Source: Pycnopodia helianthoides
Taxonomy: Eukaryota; Echinodermata; Asteroidea; Forcipulatida; Asteriidae
DNA: 64,000 nucleotides
Direction of reading: 5' to 3'
Assembly: GCA_032158295.1 (NCBI GenBank)
Contig: CM063255.1
Location: 19,985,094 to 20,049,093 of the forward strand
Below the pieces are notes generated by a model. That model was given only the letters and a program-made list of their open reading frames with translations. It searched no databases and was not told the DNA's origin. This document shows, one piece after another, positions 11,983 to 23,740 of this stretch. The position numbers and the translations under genes are program-made. The stretch's first letter is position 1; every line of letters begins with the position of its first letter.

Positions 11983-14900
11983 CTACAGTTGTATGTCTAT
12001 GGTGTACCGACCATAAACTGGCATAAACTGCGGCTTCATCGTCTCTAGGAATTGCTGTCTCCATCTTTTCTCAAATTTCTCGATTCCATTTTGTTCTTGC
12101 ATCAGCAGGTTCACAACCTTGTTCCCATGTGAACCTTGAAACTCCTCATTCTCACATTTAACGTTAATGGTGAGTGTTTTATCAATTATATCATCACTCA
12201 CTTCTTCAACATTCCAAAATTCAGACAACACTTTCTCCAACTCGTTGACCCGTTGCTCGGGGAGTTTTCCAACCTTCATGTGACGCTTGAGTGCCTTTGC
12301 AGCAGAGCGAGCTTTTAGTCTCCTTGGATCCTCACGATAACGAGCATTAGTTGAGTTTGTGATCGGTGCTTTATATTCCACAGTGAGTTGGTTACGTATG
12401 ATGCGATCATAGCTTGAGCTTAGCTGATGACAAGACAGGCAGAGTAAAACAACATCATGTGATGTGTGTTTCTTGTTCACCTCAGGAAAGTGTCTGAAAC
12501 AAAAAACATTAAATGAGTAAACTGTTTATCATTACGTGAATTTCCCATTAACCAAAATCTCTGAATTCTACTCACCAGTGTCACTGTGACCCTTATCAGC
12601 TGTTATCAGTAAAGTAGTTGTAATTATTAATATTCACCCTGGAACCCACTTCCCCAAGGCCAGTAATCCTGACCCACAAGCCTACTGCTGATGTCAAATA
12701 ACAGAAATGCTGAAGAGCAAAGAGAAAGTCCGCCTGTTTCTCAAGATATATTTGGTCAATTTTTATGATTCAAATTTGCTTTTATGATAATTATTTAACA
12801 CTGTTTCCCAATACTTCACATTAATAAACACCTTGGAGAGTTTATGCACTCTGATTGGTCAAAGACTGGTCACGTGGGGTGTATTAACATGCGATATAAA
12901 GACTGGCTCAGTAAACTAGTGAATAAATGGACCCTTAACACGCACCTTAACACGCACATTGTTGTGTAAAATCCTATGCACTATGTGATTGTTGCACGGC
13001 GGCAAAGTACCGGTATCAAATCAACTCATTTCTCTTTGTGGGTATTTATTTTTATATTTTTTGAGCAGGACAGATGATGCCGCGTGCGTAAACATTCCAC
13101 GCGTAGGCGTGAACGCGCAGACGATGTATCAATTTAGGGTAGCTTGTACGCCCATGAAACCAACATAATACAAAGTCATGGTTAATTATGTGTAAGAGAA
13201 TAGGTACCACACAAAAGTTGAACAGCCAAAGGATTGGCCCTTGAACATGAGTAGAACATTTCTAAAAATAACCGTGAAAGAAAAATCACAAATTCTGACG
13301 ATTTTTACATTTTTTTTGTCATAAGGCATTTATTAATGGGAATAACAGTGCAAGGAGCCGGTCTTCACTGCGTGCATCGCACTGTTATTCCCTAATTATA
13401 AACAAGAACCTGTGAAACTTTGTTGATACTTGTGTCAGTAAACTCACAGGCAGTGACACCCTAAACCACCTGTTTACGCCTCATGAACTTTTGATCAGAT
13501 AAAAAAGATCATGTTGAAATTGCTCATTCCCAAACCAGTGAGTGCCGACCCAAGTTTGTCATAAGCAAACTCAGGTCTGCTTTTAGTGGGTGATTCACGT
13601 AATGATATTTCCTTTTTTCAATTCAATCAATTGAAAGATTCTGAATTTAAAACTTCATCTTTAAAACCCTCCGACGACGAGGCATGATAGCAGTTTGTGA
13701 CCCCCCCCCCACCTTTTGGTCAATTATTTAATTACTCCTCCCTTGAGCGGTCAAAACAAATTAAAGTTCCACAGGATAATGATAAGGACGCTGGGCTGCA
13801 CAGAATTGAAATTCAAAAACTCTCGACACAGCCAATTCGCAGAAGTGGGCGCCTACGGGACAGACAACGGCTCTTGGCATTGTGATGAGGATCCCAATTC
13901 AGCCATAGCCTAATAACAAGGGGAGACCCTAAGCTATTAGCCTGAGTGTTTACATAGACCTTGATACTATGACTGGAAACAAGCCCCTCCAAGCAAGCCC
14001 ATATATTTATTAACAAAACAAAACAGTTCATGTGTTTGTAGGTAAGATTGGTTGCGACTGGCTCCCATGTGAACCTTGAAACTCATCATTCTCCTCAGGT
14101 GATAATTGCATTGGAAGTAAATGATATCACGATGGTTTTACCCTACACCGATCAGGCTGACACCAATGTGGTTAAGACATCTGTGCCCAATTTCATAGAG
14201 CTGCTTAAGCACAAAAAGTAGCTAAGCACAACAAAATTATGCTTACCAGAATACGGTTACCAGCCAAATTACCATGTCACATGTACAATTTGTGACTGGT
14301 ATTCTGCTTATTTCTGCTTAGCAGACAATTGTTAAGCAGTGTTTTCTGCTTAAGCAACTCTTTGAAATCGGGCCCTGTTCTAGAATGTAGGGGTAGTGGG
14401 TTCCAATTCAACCCTGCTGAATGCCCGTGGATTTCAGGCAGGACTTCGGGAAGTACAAAATGCTTTATGCATTGGTGTAAAGGTAAAACTTCAAGGTAGG
14501 GTCATAGATTGTTTTTTTCAGCGTAAAGCTGGATAGTGTTTACTTCCTGAGAAAACAGAAAAAACTGACATGATATTTTTACAAGAACGCCGCATCCATC
14601 TATGTTTAGCAAGGTGACAGCGGGTACCAACTGCATCTCTGGCTGCAGCGTTCGCGACTGGACACCAACCCTCAGAAATCAGAGAAACTATTCATGCTTG
14701 AGTAATTAAATGTTTTGGGGTGAACAATTATCCAAACCGCATTACATGTACTTCCAAGGGAATCCTTTCTCAAAATAGCTTAAAATACTATCAACAGCTG
14801 TGTGCTTCTCACCAAGTAAGTTTTTATGGTCATTATTTTTTGGAGTATTTACCAACCTATGACCCTACCTTTAGATAATATATGCTTTACCTTCGATATT

Positions 14901-16742
14901 CATGAGGGACGATGTTCTTCCTGATGTAAGAGTCTTCACTACCGCACACCACACACATGTTAGCCTTATCCTGTAAATAATAAGCTCGATCTAATCCAGG
15001 CATTCCTGAAGGCTCAAACTTTAATCTCACTGTAAATGGGTCTTGACATTCCAACTCTCCAATCTCCTTCTTAATGTACCACTCAGCTTTCTGTCTATGA
15101 CATGTGCAGAGTAGTTGACCATTAGGTGCAATTAATCGGCAATTGTGATACATCTGAGTTTGCCGAGGTTTATAAGCATTGCTTGTTTTGTTTGTCGACT
15201 TGATCTGTTCAGTTACGACAACATTAGTATTGGTTTTCCTTTCTGATGCTTTAGTTTTATATTTGACATCTAGAAGTCCCTGACACATTGCGCCAACTTG
15301 ACTCCAGAGATCATCATCTGCTCTCTCAGGGAGACTGCCAAACTTTCCTTGTAAAATTGAAAGGAAGATGTCTATAGCTACCAAGACGTCTTGTGCCCCG
15401 TATCGGATCTGATGAGAAGACATCACTTCAACCTCCCAGTCACCACAGCGAACACTCTCCGACTTATCCAATGTCTTGTCCAGAAAAATGTCTGCAAGGT
15501 TCTTGAGGCTTCCAGTGAACTTTGACCTCAGGTCACGGGGCATGTGCCGAGAGGCAAGATGTCGGAGGTCAAGACAGCCTTTTGTTGGGAGGTGATGGTC
15601 AATAAGGAGATGGTTTGCATCATCAAGAACAGCTACGCCCACTTTCAAAATACTGTAATATCAAATAATCCACATTTAAAACAAAGATCCTTCACTCTTT
15701 TGGTGGAGTAGTTTTATATGCAATTAAAAATTGATGTTTCTTAAACCATGAAATTGATCAACAAGTAAAATTTGAACATAAATAATATTAACAGAAAATC
15801 AACAGGAGGGCAAACCTTATTAACCACTTCCAGACAGCATTATAAAACTTTTACTGCGTATCTACACAATATTATTTTTTCTGAACTTTTTGGAACTAAT
15901 CAAAATCATTTTTTCAAAAACAAACAGAAAGTCAAATCCCAGTTTATAATACCGCAGCTGCGTACAATTTTTGCGCATTATTGTGTCCTCCGAATCAAAT
16001 TGGTTATATGTTCTGATTTTGTGACCAAGTGTCCCACATCTTTGAGAAACAAACCTTCTATTTGCAAGTAGATCTCTTAGACTCTGTGGAAGACTCTTGT
16101 TGTCTAATTTACAGAGACGTATCAGCACTGAGTACCCACGGACTGTAGCTATTTGTAGCAGAGCAATTGGGCGACGTTTACCAGATCTCTCACTGCACCA
16201 TTCACAATCTAAACCAATCACCTACACAGACAAAGAAGAAATCATACGTTTGTTATTCTTCAGCATTTTTTTCTTCTTGTAGGTTCTCACTTTGGATTAA
16301 AACAGTATCAACCCCCCCCACTACAGAACTTTCAACATTTGCATCTTGCAATCATGGAGATTTTGTACAACAATCAGAGGGATTTTCAAATTTTTCCATC
16401 ACAACATGGAAAGATTGGTTTATTTTCAGGGAACTTTTTGCAGAATCAGAAGAGTTGGCAGCTCTGCACAAACTTCTAGGTGTGTTTTTTAGGTGTTTTT
16501 TTTCCAGATGAATGATTTGAGCATTCATGGACTCATCATACCTGAAAACTTGATGTGTCTTCAATGATTCTTGTCATGGCTGTTTCTAAGGCATCGATGG
16601 TTTCCACGACAACTGCGTCTTTAGCATAATCTATTCTTGATCTTCTTTGTGGTTTGACCCAATGATAGATAATGAAGCTGACTAAGGCTGCCCCGACAAG
16701 AGAAGCTGCAGCCAGAGGGAGGTGTAAATGTCTCCTCGACAT
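11983..16742 (-). CDS. EXD2: Exonuclease 3'-5' domain-containing protein 2, complete, four coding exons
   Basis: DEDD-family 3'-5' exonuclease, implicated in other animals in DNA end resection and in mitochondrial membrane-associated RNA/DNA processing. Exons, in transcription order: 16742-16542, 16221-16055, 15652-14891, 12493-11983 (stop TAG). Phases join cleanly to 546 residues, against about 620 in human. Residues 8-29 form a hydrophobic N-terminal anchor followed by a basic stretch (KPQRRSR). Exo I is GLDCEW, with D72 and E74. Exo II falls in the HLLIDHHLPTKGCLDLRHLA region, and Exo III is YGAQD (Y207, D211). A zinc-site-like C356-x2-C359, H373, C395-x2-C398 set follows, with IRKNIVPHEYR as in vertebrate EXD2. 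The start ATG is followed directly by the anchor. The linker between anchor and exonuclease domain is shorter than in human. All key catalytic residues are present. Confidence 0.95.
12816..13336. mobile_element. CACGTG/ATTGGT family element of about 520 bp in EXD2 intron
   Basis: The left end (cacattaataaacacctt) and right end (aaggcatttattaatggg) are inverted repeats. Near the left end are gtttatgcactctgattggtc and gtcacgtgggg, shared with the copies at 5678 and 23375. Just beyond the right end is a second hairpin, gggaataacagtgc to gcactgttattccc. No coding capacity is evident. Confidence 0.6.
14185..14380. mobile_element. GCTTA-rich hairpin MITE in EXD2 intron
   Basis: It runs from cccaatttcatagagctgcttaa to ttaagcaactctttgaaatcgggccc, so the ends are inverted repeats; the interior has paired gtaagcat and tgcttacc blocks. 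Related copies lie at 63205-63405 and, partially, at 21060-21140 and 10019. Confidence 0.75.
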
Positions 16743-17396
16743 CACAATGAATCTCTTTGGGTCAGAGGCTGCCTGCCTGGCGAAAAAAGCAACAACATAA
16801 AAATTATAATGGAAGGAGTTGTGTCAATATGATCAATAATTAACTCTGACCTACACACTCAATAAATCTGATAGTGATACGGGGGTAGGTGAGAGTTCAT
16901 ACATCCAAGTACAGCCACAGGCCTGCCATGATCATGACGACACAGCCTGTTAAAAAGAATTTATATGATGACTAGAGTATACATGTATGAGTCACAGATG
17001 GAGCTTGCTCCATGGACACACACACAGTACAGTAGCCTAACTAGACCATCCTGCCGGCCATGATGGAGCAACCAAGTCCTACATTGGACCAATGGAACTT
17101 GAATTGAAATCTTACTCGTCATTTTAACCATTTTTTGGCTACGGATGACAAATGACAAACGAAAAAGGGGGCATAATCAGGGGGAAATGTACTGAATGTT
17201 TACCTGTGTTTGTGTGAAAACGGAGCGAGTTTCTAGTTGAGAAGATATTCGGAACGAGTCGAGGGAACGTCTTTTCTTTACTGAGCGGGGGTAACGTTCA
17301 GCTCTATATCATGTACACCGCACACTGCATAAACAATAACACTAGTCACAGCGCCCTCTAAGTTTATTCATTACACAGTTTGCTGTCTGAACGTTA
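16743..17396. promoter_or_regulatory. EXD2 upstream region
   Basis: Upstream of the EXD2 start ATG on the minus strand. CpG content rises from about 17220 rightward (acggagcgag, ggaacgagtcgaggg), as expected near a promoter. No TATA box or further coding exon is recognised, and the transcription start cannot be placed. Confidence 0.35.
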
Positions 17397-17535
17397 GGCC
17401 GTATCCGAAATGACGGCTACGGCTAGGGCTACGACTGTTGCTATGGGTGTTGCTAAGGACGTCCTATACTTCAACGCATGATGACGCGGAAATCTAGCCG
17501 TAGCCGTAGCTGTAGCCGCTAATTCGGACACGGCC
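17397..17535. mobile_element. Harbinger-like MITE with TTA target duplication
   Basis: 139 bp with terminal inverted repeats ggccgtatccgaaat and attcggacacggcc, flanked on both sides by TTA (17394-17396 and 17536-17538). The interior has inverted gctacggctag and ctagccgtagc blocks. A three-base TWA duplication is the hallmark of PIF/Harbinger elements; that assignment is an inference from ends and duplication alone. Confidence 0.75.
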
Positions 17536-17839
17536 TTAGACTGGTACGCTGTCCTTAGGTGACGTCAGATGTTCGGAATCGCGGGCTGCAATTTTTTTGT
17601 GCGTACCACACTTGAGACAGGGGGTCAACAGTGAAGGGATCCGGGAAAGCGCCCATACCTTATGCGTGTATGCATTGGCTCTAGTGTGGTACGGAAAAAA
17701 CAATTGCGTTCGGGCTATCTGAACGTTGGGTGTACGCGCAACGTATAGACTATGCAAGTCTCACGCGTATTCGAACAAAGTGACCCGTTAAAGTGCGCGA
17801 GTTTGTTTCCTTTACGCGTTAAAGCAATGTACGTGGGAC

Positions 17840-17958
17840 CATTGATCTACATTGTCAGTATAATGTAGATCAATGCGTGGGACCAAAGTGGTCCCAAAAA
17901 TGTTCGAATGCGCGCGAGACTGGTCTATTGGAACCATAGAGTTATATATAACTCTATG
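17840..17958. repeat. Cluster of three short perfect hairpins
   Basis: A 14-bp stem pairs 17840-17853 with 17862-17875. A 7-bp stem, gggacca to tggtccc, lies at 17879-17895. A perfect 24-nt palindrome, catagagttata then its complement, lies at 17935-17958. All three sit within 120 bp in a CpG-richer region upstream of EXD2. Confidence 0.85.
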
Positions 17959-19335
17959 ATTGGAACCGAGACTACTACTGCAGCAACAACTGGCGTCGGT
18001 CGCAGCGGATGGAGGGCTCCGATTATTAAAGCAACTAACTACTAGCTCAGTTGCGGCGATTTGTGCAGCAAGACAACTAGTCAGTTACTTACTTTCCATT
18101 TCATTGTCATTGAATGGAGGATTGATGATTGAACCATGATTGAACCATAGTCACATTTCAAATCGAAGCGAATTTTGAAAATACATAACCCTAAACGAAC
18201 AAATACCTCCTTTACTTTGAAATATCCCAGATCATCAGACATTTTAATGAAATTCTTCGGAGAAGAGGTGAAGGTAATCTCTTCCGCTCGTGGGTGGCTG
18301 TTGAACAGCTAGCAGTCAAACACGTGTTAAACAAAAACAATAACATTTGTTGTTGATAATATTGCCCCAGATTTCTCAATTAATACAATTAACTTAGCAA
18401 GAGTCCCCACATAATGGGCACAGAGTCTGCACCGTATATCCCCACCAAGAGTTGATAACCACGTGCATAATGGTGTGGGCGGGGCTAGGTTGGATTGACA
18501 GGTGCGTAAAACGTCTTATAGTTGATTATCACGATCTTTTATTTAAAATCGGGGAAGTTTGATCATATGTAACACCCCAATGTGTTAAACGGTTGGGTTG
18601 GAAATAAATTGATGAATTAATTCAACAATTTTATAATCACAAGTTTTCATTTAAAAATAGGTAATTTGAATTTGTATTTTTAAAAGATTATCTATGATCT
18701 TGTACATACATTATCGACTGAATACACTTAGTTTTAATATGGAATGACAACTTTACAGTTACAGATTGAAAATATCAAAAATCAAGAATATGAATATTAA
18801 ATAATTATGCATGATACACGTTATTACACAAATCTTGATTGATTGAAGAAAACAAAATTCCTGACTTGTAAGCAAAAGCCCCAACATGAACCCCAAAGTA
18901 CAGTTTTGAAGTTTGGTCTGACTTTGAATCACTTCCTTTTCATATACAATTCAGTTGATCAACTTTTAATTTCTCATTACCCCTTCACAAATACAGTGCT
19001 CCCTACTTCTCAGTTGCACAAAGATGTGTTAATTATCGGATGGGTAGTATTGATCAACTTCTAAATTCTCCTTACCTCTAGACAAAAACTATGGTCACTC
19101 TTTCATCGTATATTCCATTCTATTCAAGGGACATCATTGTTCTCTTCTGAAAAACAAATTAACTAATCAAATCCCACTGAATAAACATTGGTTCAATATT
19201 GAACAAGGGCATCCCATGCGTAAATATCGCTGATCATCCCTATCAAAATAAATACTCGCATCCCCTTAGATACAAGTCAATTTTATTTCCAAATATAGAA
19301 TAAAAGTTAGCCAATGAGAAGGTTCAGGCTTTGTT
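17959..19335. other. Intergenic, no gene seen
   Basis: The first 350 bp are moderately CpG-rich, then the sequence becomes AT-rich. A gggcgggg GC-box-like motif lies near 18480. No conserved exon was recognised on either strand. Confidence 0.5.
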
Positions 19336-19446
19336 ATGCAAATGAACGGGCAGCAAAAGTTTGGTTGTCTGCTGTCGACGTCGTCGACCGTACGTTTCGT
19401 CCGTCCCCGGCCCGCGTCCGGCTGGTCACATGTACACTTTATTATG

Positions 19447-19555
19447 TACCTTGAAGAAAAAGTGGATGACGTCGACAAGAATCCTTGTCTTTTGCTCCAC
19501 ATAATTCGAGTTTTTACCCGGAGTTCCGAGGATAAACTGTTGAAACAATGCAAAG
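19447..19555 (+). CDS. Candidate first coding exon of an unrecognised gene
   Basis: After a CpG-rich block (about 19370-19430), an ATG at 19447 opens 36 codons starting MYLEEKVDDVDKNPC and ending LLKQCK plus one base, followed by a strong donor aaag/gtgagt. Codon use looks coding. An in-frame upstream ATG at 19336 is possible. The phase-1 end joins the exon-like segment at 22315 in an open frame. I do not recognise the protein. Membership of one gene with 22315, 36473, 46367 and 48321 is inference from splice phase only. Confidence 0.35.
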
Positions 19556-21203
19556 GTGAGTTGTGAATTTTCTTGTCTTAAGAATTAAAGTGTTGAAATG
19601 GGATTTCCATTCGCATAATTTGGAGAAATTTCTGGTGTCTGTGGCACCATGCGCAAAGTTCCGCACATGATCATGGTATGTTGACTTGCTTTTTCGGTGT
19701 GCAGAAAATGATTATTGTTGGAAATTGCAGAGGCAGAAATTTACTTTAAAAAATCTTGTCTGAATTTTTTTTGAGAAGTGATAAGTACATGTATAATTAG
19801 TGTTCGTTAAAAGCATGGCCAAGACTAAGAGAGAAGAGTGCTACAATACAAGTACAACATGCCCTTTTTGAAGACCAATTTCAATCATAGACTAGAGCTG
19901 CTAAGCACACAATATTTTGCTTACAAATTTTGTGCTCGGCAAAAATTATAGCTGGATATTACTGTTTGTACAGTCGTTTGACCAGTTCTGGATCACTTTT
20001 TGAATACAAGTTGTTTTTTGTTGCAATCTCTTTGAAGTCTTTAAAGAAAAGGTTGATCAGAGTTTAATACGTAAAAATGTCATAAAACTGACCAAGCATG
20101 CCAAGTGAAGTGTCCACTGACCATGCTGACCATACTTTTGAAGAGGCTTTGACCGAGAAAAGTATCGTCACCTGTTTGACCAGTTCAGGATCGGTCTGGA
20201 TCAGTAGCGTGCCCTCTATTGCAACCCCATAGTACTCCTATTCATAAAACTGTCTCTCAAGGACACAAACTTCAGAAGTGTGTTGGCATGGAGGTGAACT
20301 TCCTTTCTCTAGCATGTCTAGTGAATGTCATGTAAGCATTGTAAGTGTCTTCAACAGCAGTGCAAAAACACAGCGACGAAACATGAAACAACAGCAAAGG
20401 CAAATGAAAAAGGCGCGCCTAAAAAAGCAACATTGACCCGAATATATCTATTCTTACAGTTGCAAACCCTTCTCCAAGTTTCTTTTTATTACAAAAAAAA
20501 TAACATTACTACAAGAACTTGTTGAAGTAATGTATCTTAAAAGCAATAAATAAACTTTCTACTGCAGCCATATGATTTCATCTCACTGAGTGTGGCACCA
20601 TTTGAGGCAATGAGATATTGAGTGATCTCGAACTGGTCAAGGGTACGATGCCCCCAAAAAGTCGATTTCGGTAATTTCATCTCTTCAAAACAACAAGACA
20701 ACTGCTCAGTATTAACGTGAATTTTTTTTACAAATTCGTAGCAGTATATAAATGTTATTCACCCTGGCATTCAAATTTTAAAGGTGAGAAAATTTAACAG
20801 CATTTTTCAATCTTTCAAAATAATGATCAATATCGCAGACAAACTTTAGAAAAATTGCCATAATTTATTTGTCGATGATGTTTGGCACCTTATTTTGGGT
20901 ATGTAGGTTTATTGGATGTTATTCTGCACATGTATAAACAGAAATTTGGTAATAAGAGAAGTAATTTAATTGTTTGGTCATTGCAAAGTTGAAGTAATCC
21001 CGAACTGGTCAATGATCACGAACTGGTCAAAATAAATGACTGTATTACCAGTCAGAAATGGTGCATGTGACATGATATTCTGGCTGGTAACCTTATTCTG
21101 GTAAGCATAACTTTGTTGTCTCTATAAAATTGGGCCCTGCATGTCTTGTGTGTGCGTGTACAGAGTATGGCCCTAGGCATGCTAGGCAGGGGTGGGTAGG
21201 TAC
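19556..21203. other. Non-coding stretch with repeated gaccagttc motifs
   Basis: The motif gaccagttc, or its reverse complement gaactggtc, occurs near 19980, 20175, 20630, 20995 and 21010, in opposite orientations at the two ends, suggesting a degraded inverted-repeat element. Near 21060-21140 is a partial GCTTA-rich hairpin element. No gene is recognised. Confidence 0.45.
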
Positions 21204-22043
21204 TAGTTGCGATAATCGTAACCCTCCATCCTCCCGACGGTCGGAGACCGGAGGGTTACGAGTCATGCAGTGCAAAAAAGTGGCGAAATAAAAATTTCGA
21301 CTATTTTGGTCAGACTAGTCACCAGATTTACCAAATTTTTACCACTTTAAAAAAACATGACACACATTCTAAAAACATGGATGTGATCATCAATGTGTCA
21401 TGAATCCATTCGTATTACTCAAAACATCATTGAGAAAATATTTAAAGAAAAAAAGACAAAAACTTACCAGAGACTGAGCGAAATTTTCATGATGCGTAGA
21501 CAATCTCAGGTCCGGTTTTCGAACCTCGCGATTCGTGACCTAGCAACATCTCGACCAATCAGCGTAAGCAAACTCGTCGTTGAGCGCATTTTGTTGAGTT
21601 GCACAATCACAGGATATTTATGAGGAAAAATTTACAGATTGAGCGCGCACTCAGGAAAGCTGTTCCTGCAATTAATCAGCGCAAACTGCAAATAGCGCAA
21701 ATCCGTTAAATACATCAACTGCGTGCACGCACAGTCGCACACGAGACGATCGCCACGCCTACACAACGGTTTGGTTTACGCTGATTGGTTGATGTAGGGG
21801 AAGTGCGGTCCATGGACATTTCGGTCAGTTTCTGGTAAGTTTTTGTTCGTTTTTTGAAGATCAAATCCATGTTCTTAGAATGTGTGTCATGTTTTTTGAA
21901 AGGGGTAAAAATTGGGCAAATCTGGTGACTAGTCTGACCAAAATAGTCGAAATTTTTATTTCGCCACTTTTTTGCACTGCATGACTCGTAACCCTCCGGT
22001 CTCCGACCGTCGGGAGGATGGAGGGTTACGATTATCGCAACTA
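21204..22043. mobile_element. Mutator-like hairpin element, 840 bp, with 9-bp target duplication
   Basis: Long terminal inverted repeats (more than 200 bp) start tagttgcgataatcgtaacc and end with the reverse complement. The element is flanked by perfect 9-bp direct repeats ggtaggtac at 21195-21203 and 22044-22052. The 9-bp duplication plus long terminal repeats fits a MULE/foldback-type non-autonomous element. No transposase is encoded. Confidence 0.88.
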
Positions 22044-22314
22044 GGTAGGTACATGCCGGTGACTTAACAAAAGAGGACAATAATGGTTTCTGGTTTGATG
22101 AAGGTCCCCAGTTGAAAAGTGCACTTAAACCAATGGGAGTTCAGTTGCCAAAAAGTTACAAACGAAAAAGGGGCAATAGGAGGTCCCCAGTTGCAGGTAT
22201 TTACACACTTGTGTGCGAGCACGTGCATACCAGTTTTGGATTTTGAGAGTTTTGACAAATTGTACAAAAAATGCCTCTATGTAATTTTTTTTATTCAAGT
22301 AATTACTGTTTCAG

Positions 22315-22382
22315 TTAAAGATGAAGATCATTTAAAAGGTAAAAGTGCTTTGCGAGATACTGCTTTTCATTTTACTACTGAG
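22315..22382 (+). CDS. Candidate internal exon of an unrecognised gene
   Basis: A polypyrimidine tract and acceptor (tactgtttcag) precede 68 nt ending ACTGAG/gtacac. With the single G carried from 19555 it encodes VKDEDHLKGKSALRDT then AFHFTTE, ending in phase 0. The next compatible exon is 36473, about 14 kb downstream. No homology is recognised; support is the splice sites and open phase only. Confidence 0.3.
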
Positions 22383-23374
22383 GTACACTACCCCACGAAT
22401 TTACCGTAAATAAATAAATAAATAAATAATTAAAACACAAATCCTGATATAAAAATTATAATTGTTGTTGTCGTCCATAACATATTATTTTAACAATTGC
22501 TAGAGCAGTGGTAGTCCTACATGAATTTTGGTGTTATTGCAGTTGAGTAAAAAATGCAAATTTCAGTGACGTAACTAGACATTTTCATTTGGCCAGCAGG
22601 GGCAAAGACATCTTTTGGGAGGGGGGAGGGAAGGGGGGTTAAGTATTGAACCATTCATTTGTTCATTTTTTCTGCCTCATTTTGGGTTCAAGAATTCTAA
22701 GCAGGGGGATCCTGCACATAACGGCGCACCTAAGGGGGGAGGGCTCAAGGGGCTTTCAAGAGGCTCCCCCCCCCAAAAAAAAGGGGGAGGCAAGTGAGAG
22801 GAAGAGGAGAGGAACAGGAGAGGAAAAGGAGAAAAGTCCCAAGTGTGTTTGTAGTTTTTTGGTTTTTTTGGCGGCAGGATGGATTTTTGTTCTTCATCTT
22901 ATGCCATGCCCATTTTTTTCCTGCCAAAATTACTCTACGATATTTTACTTGTAATTGTTTATATTTGCAACAATAATATAAGCATTCAAAATAAGCAAAC
23001 CAACATGCCAAATTGTACAGGATAAAATATATTTCACGCCGTTGCTGCATTCAAGTTTTTTGTCTCCTTTTCGAGGGTTTGCCGGACAATTGTAAAGAAA
23101 GTACTAGACTTGAATTTAAAAAATGCTGGATGGAAATTTTTTTTTTACCAACGGTGATTTTAATGACTGCATTAAACCAGATATGCACTTTCCACATTTT
23201 TCTTTAAGTCCACTATGTGCATGGATTAAAGGCCTGCAATCCGTCCTTTTCCAAATTACTCATCACATTTATGTCTACACATGTTTTTAGATTGAATACT
23301 AGTATGTGTTGATTGCGTTTCGCGTAAATTAGCGCCTGCGTATAACCTTGCGCGCCACAGGTGTGTTTAAACAC

Positions 23375-23480
23375 TTCTAGCCGTGCATTATCATCCGTTT
23401 ATAACCGGCCACGTGACACGCTCTCCACCAATCAGAATGGATAAACTCTCTGAGGTATTTATGAATGTGTTATAATTAGT
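23375..23480. mobile_element. Reverse-complement copy of the CACGTG/ATTGGT repeat
   Basis: Contains ggccacgtgacac, then accaatcagaatggataaac, then gaggtatttatgaatg. This is the reverse complement of the block order at 5678. Confidence 0.6.
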
Positions 23481-23740
23481 GAATGGTGATTACAAACAAC
23501 ATTGCCTTCTGACCCCCGACATCTGCCCTGCAAAACGTATGTGTATTTCCAGCCATAAATACCACTGCCATGTAATGGGCAAAATGCGCGACGAACAGGC
23601 CTGATGGCCTGGTAAACCAGTCAGATGAACACCGGGTAATATACCATTCTCTACCTCGCTCCCAACATGCAATATTTCTGCTCAGTGTTAGGTCCGGCCC
23701 GGCTCCACAAGCTCTTTGCCAAGACTTGCGGCTAAGCCAA

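Larger units (their letters stand above)
22053..23740. other. Mostly non-coding; AAAT microsatellite and poly-G/poly-C tracts
   Basis: Includes an (AAAT)n run near 22408-22428, G-rich and A/G-rich low-complexity sequence at 22618-22830, and, near 23375-23480, a reverse-complement copy of the CACGTG/ATTGGT repeat. Open frames through the G-rich tract are low-complexity artefacts. The exon-like segment at 22315 is listed separately. Confidence 0.5.

Noticed and set aside
22615..22976. Small proteins encoded across the G-rich and A/G-rich tract
   Set aside because: Low-complexity sequence with open frames on both strands and no conserved motif.
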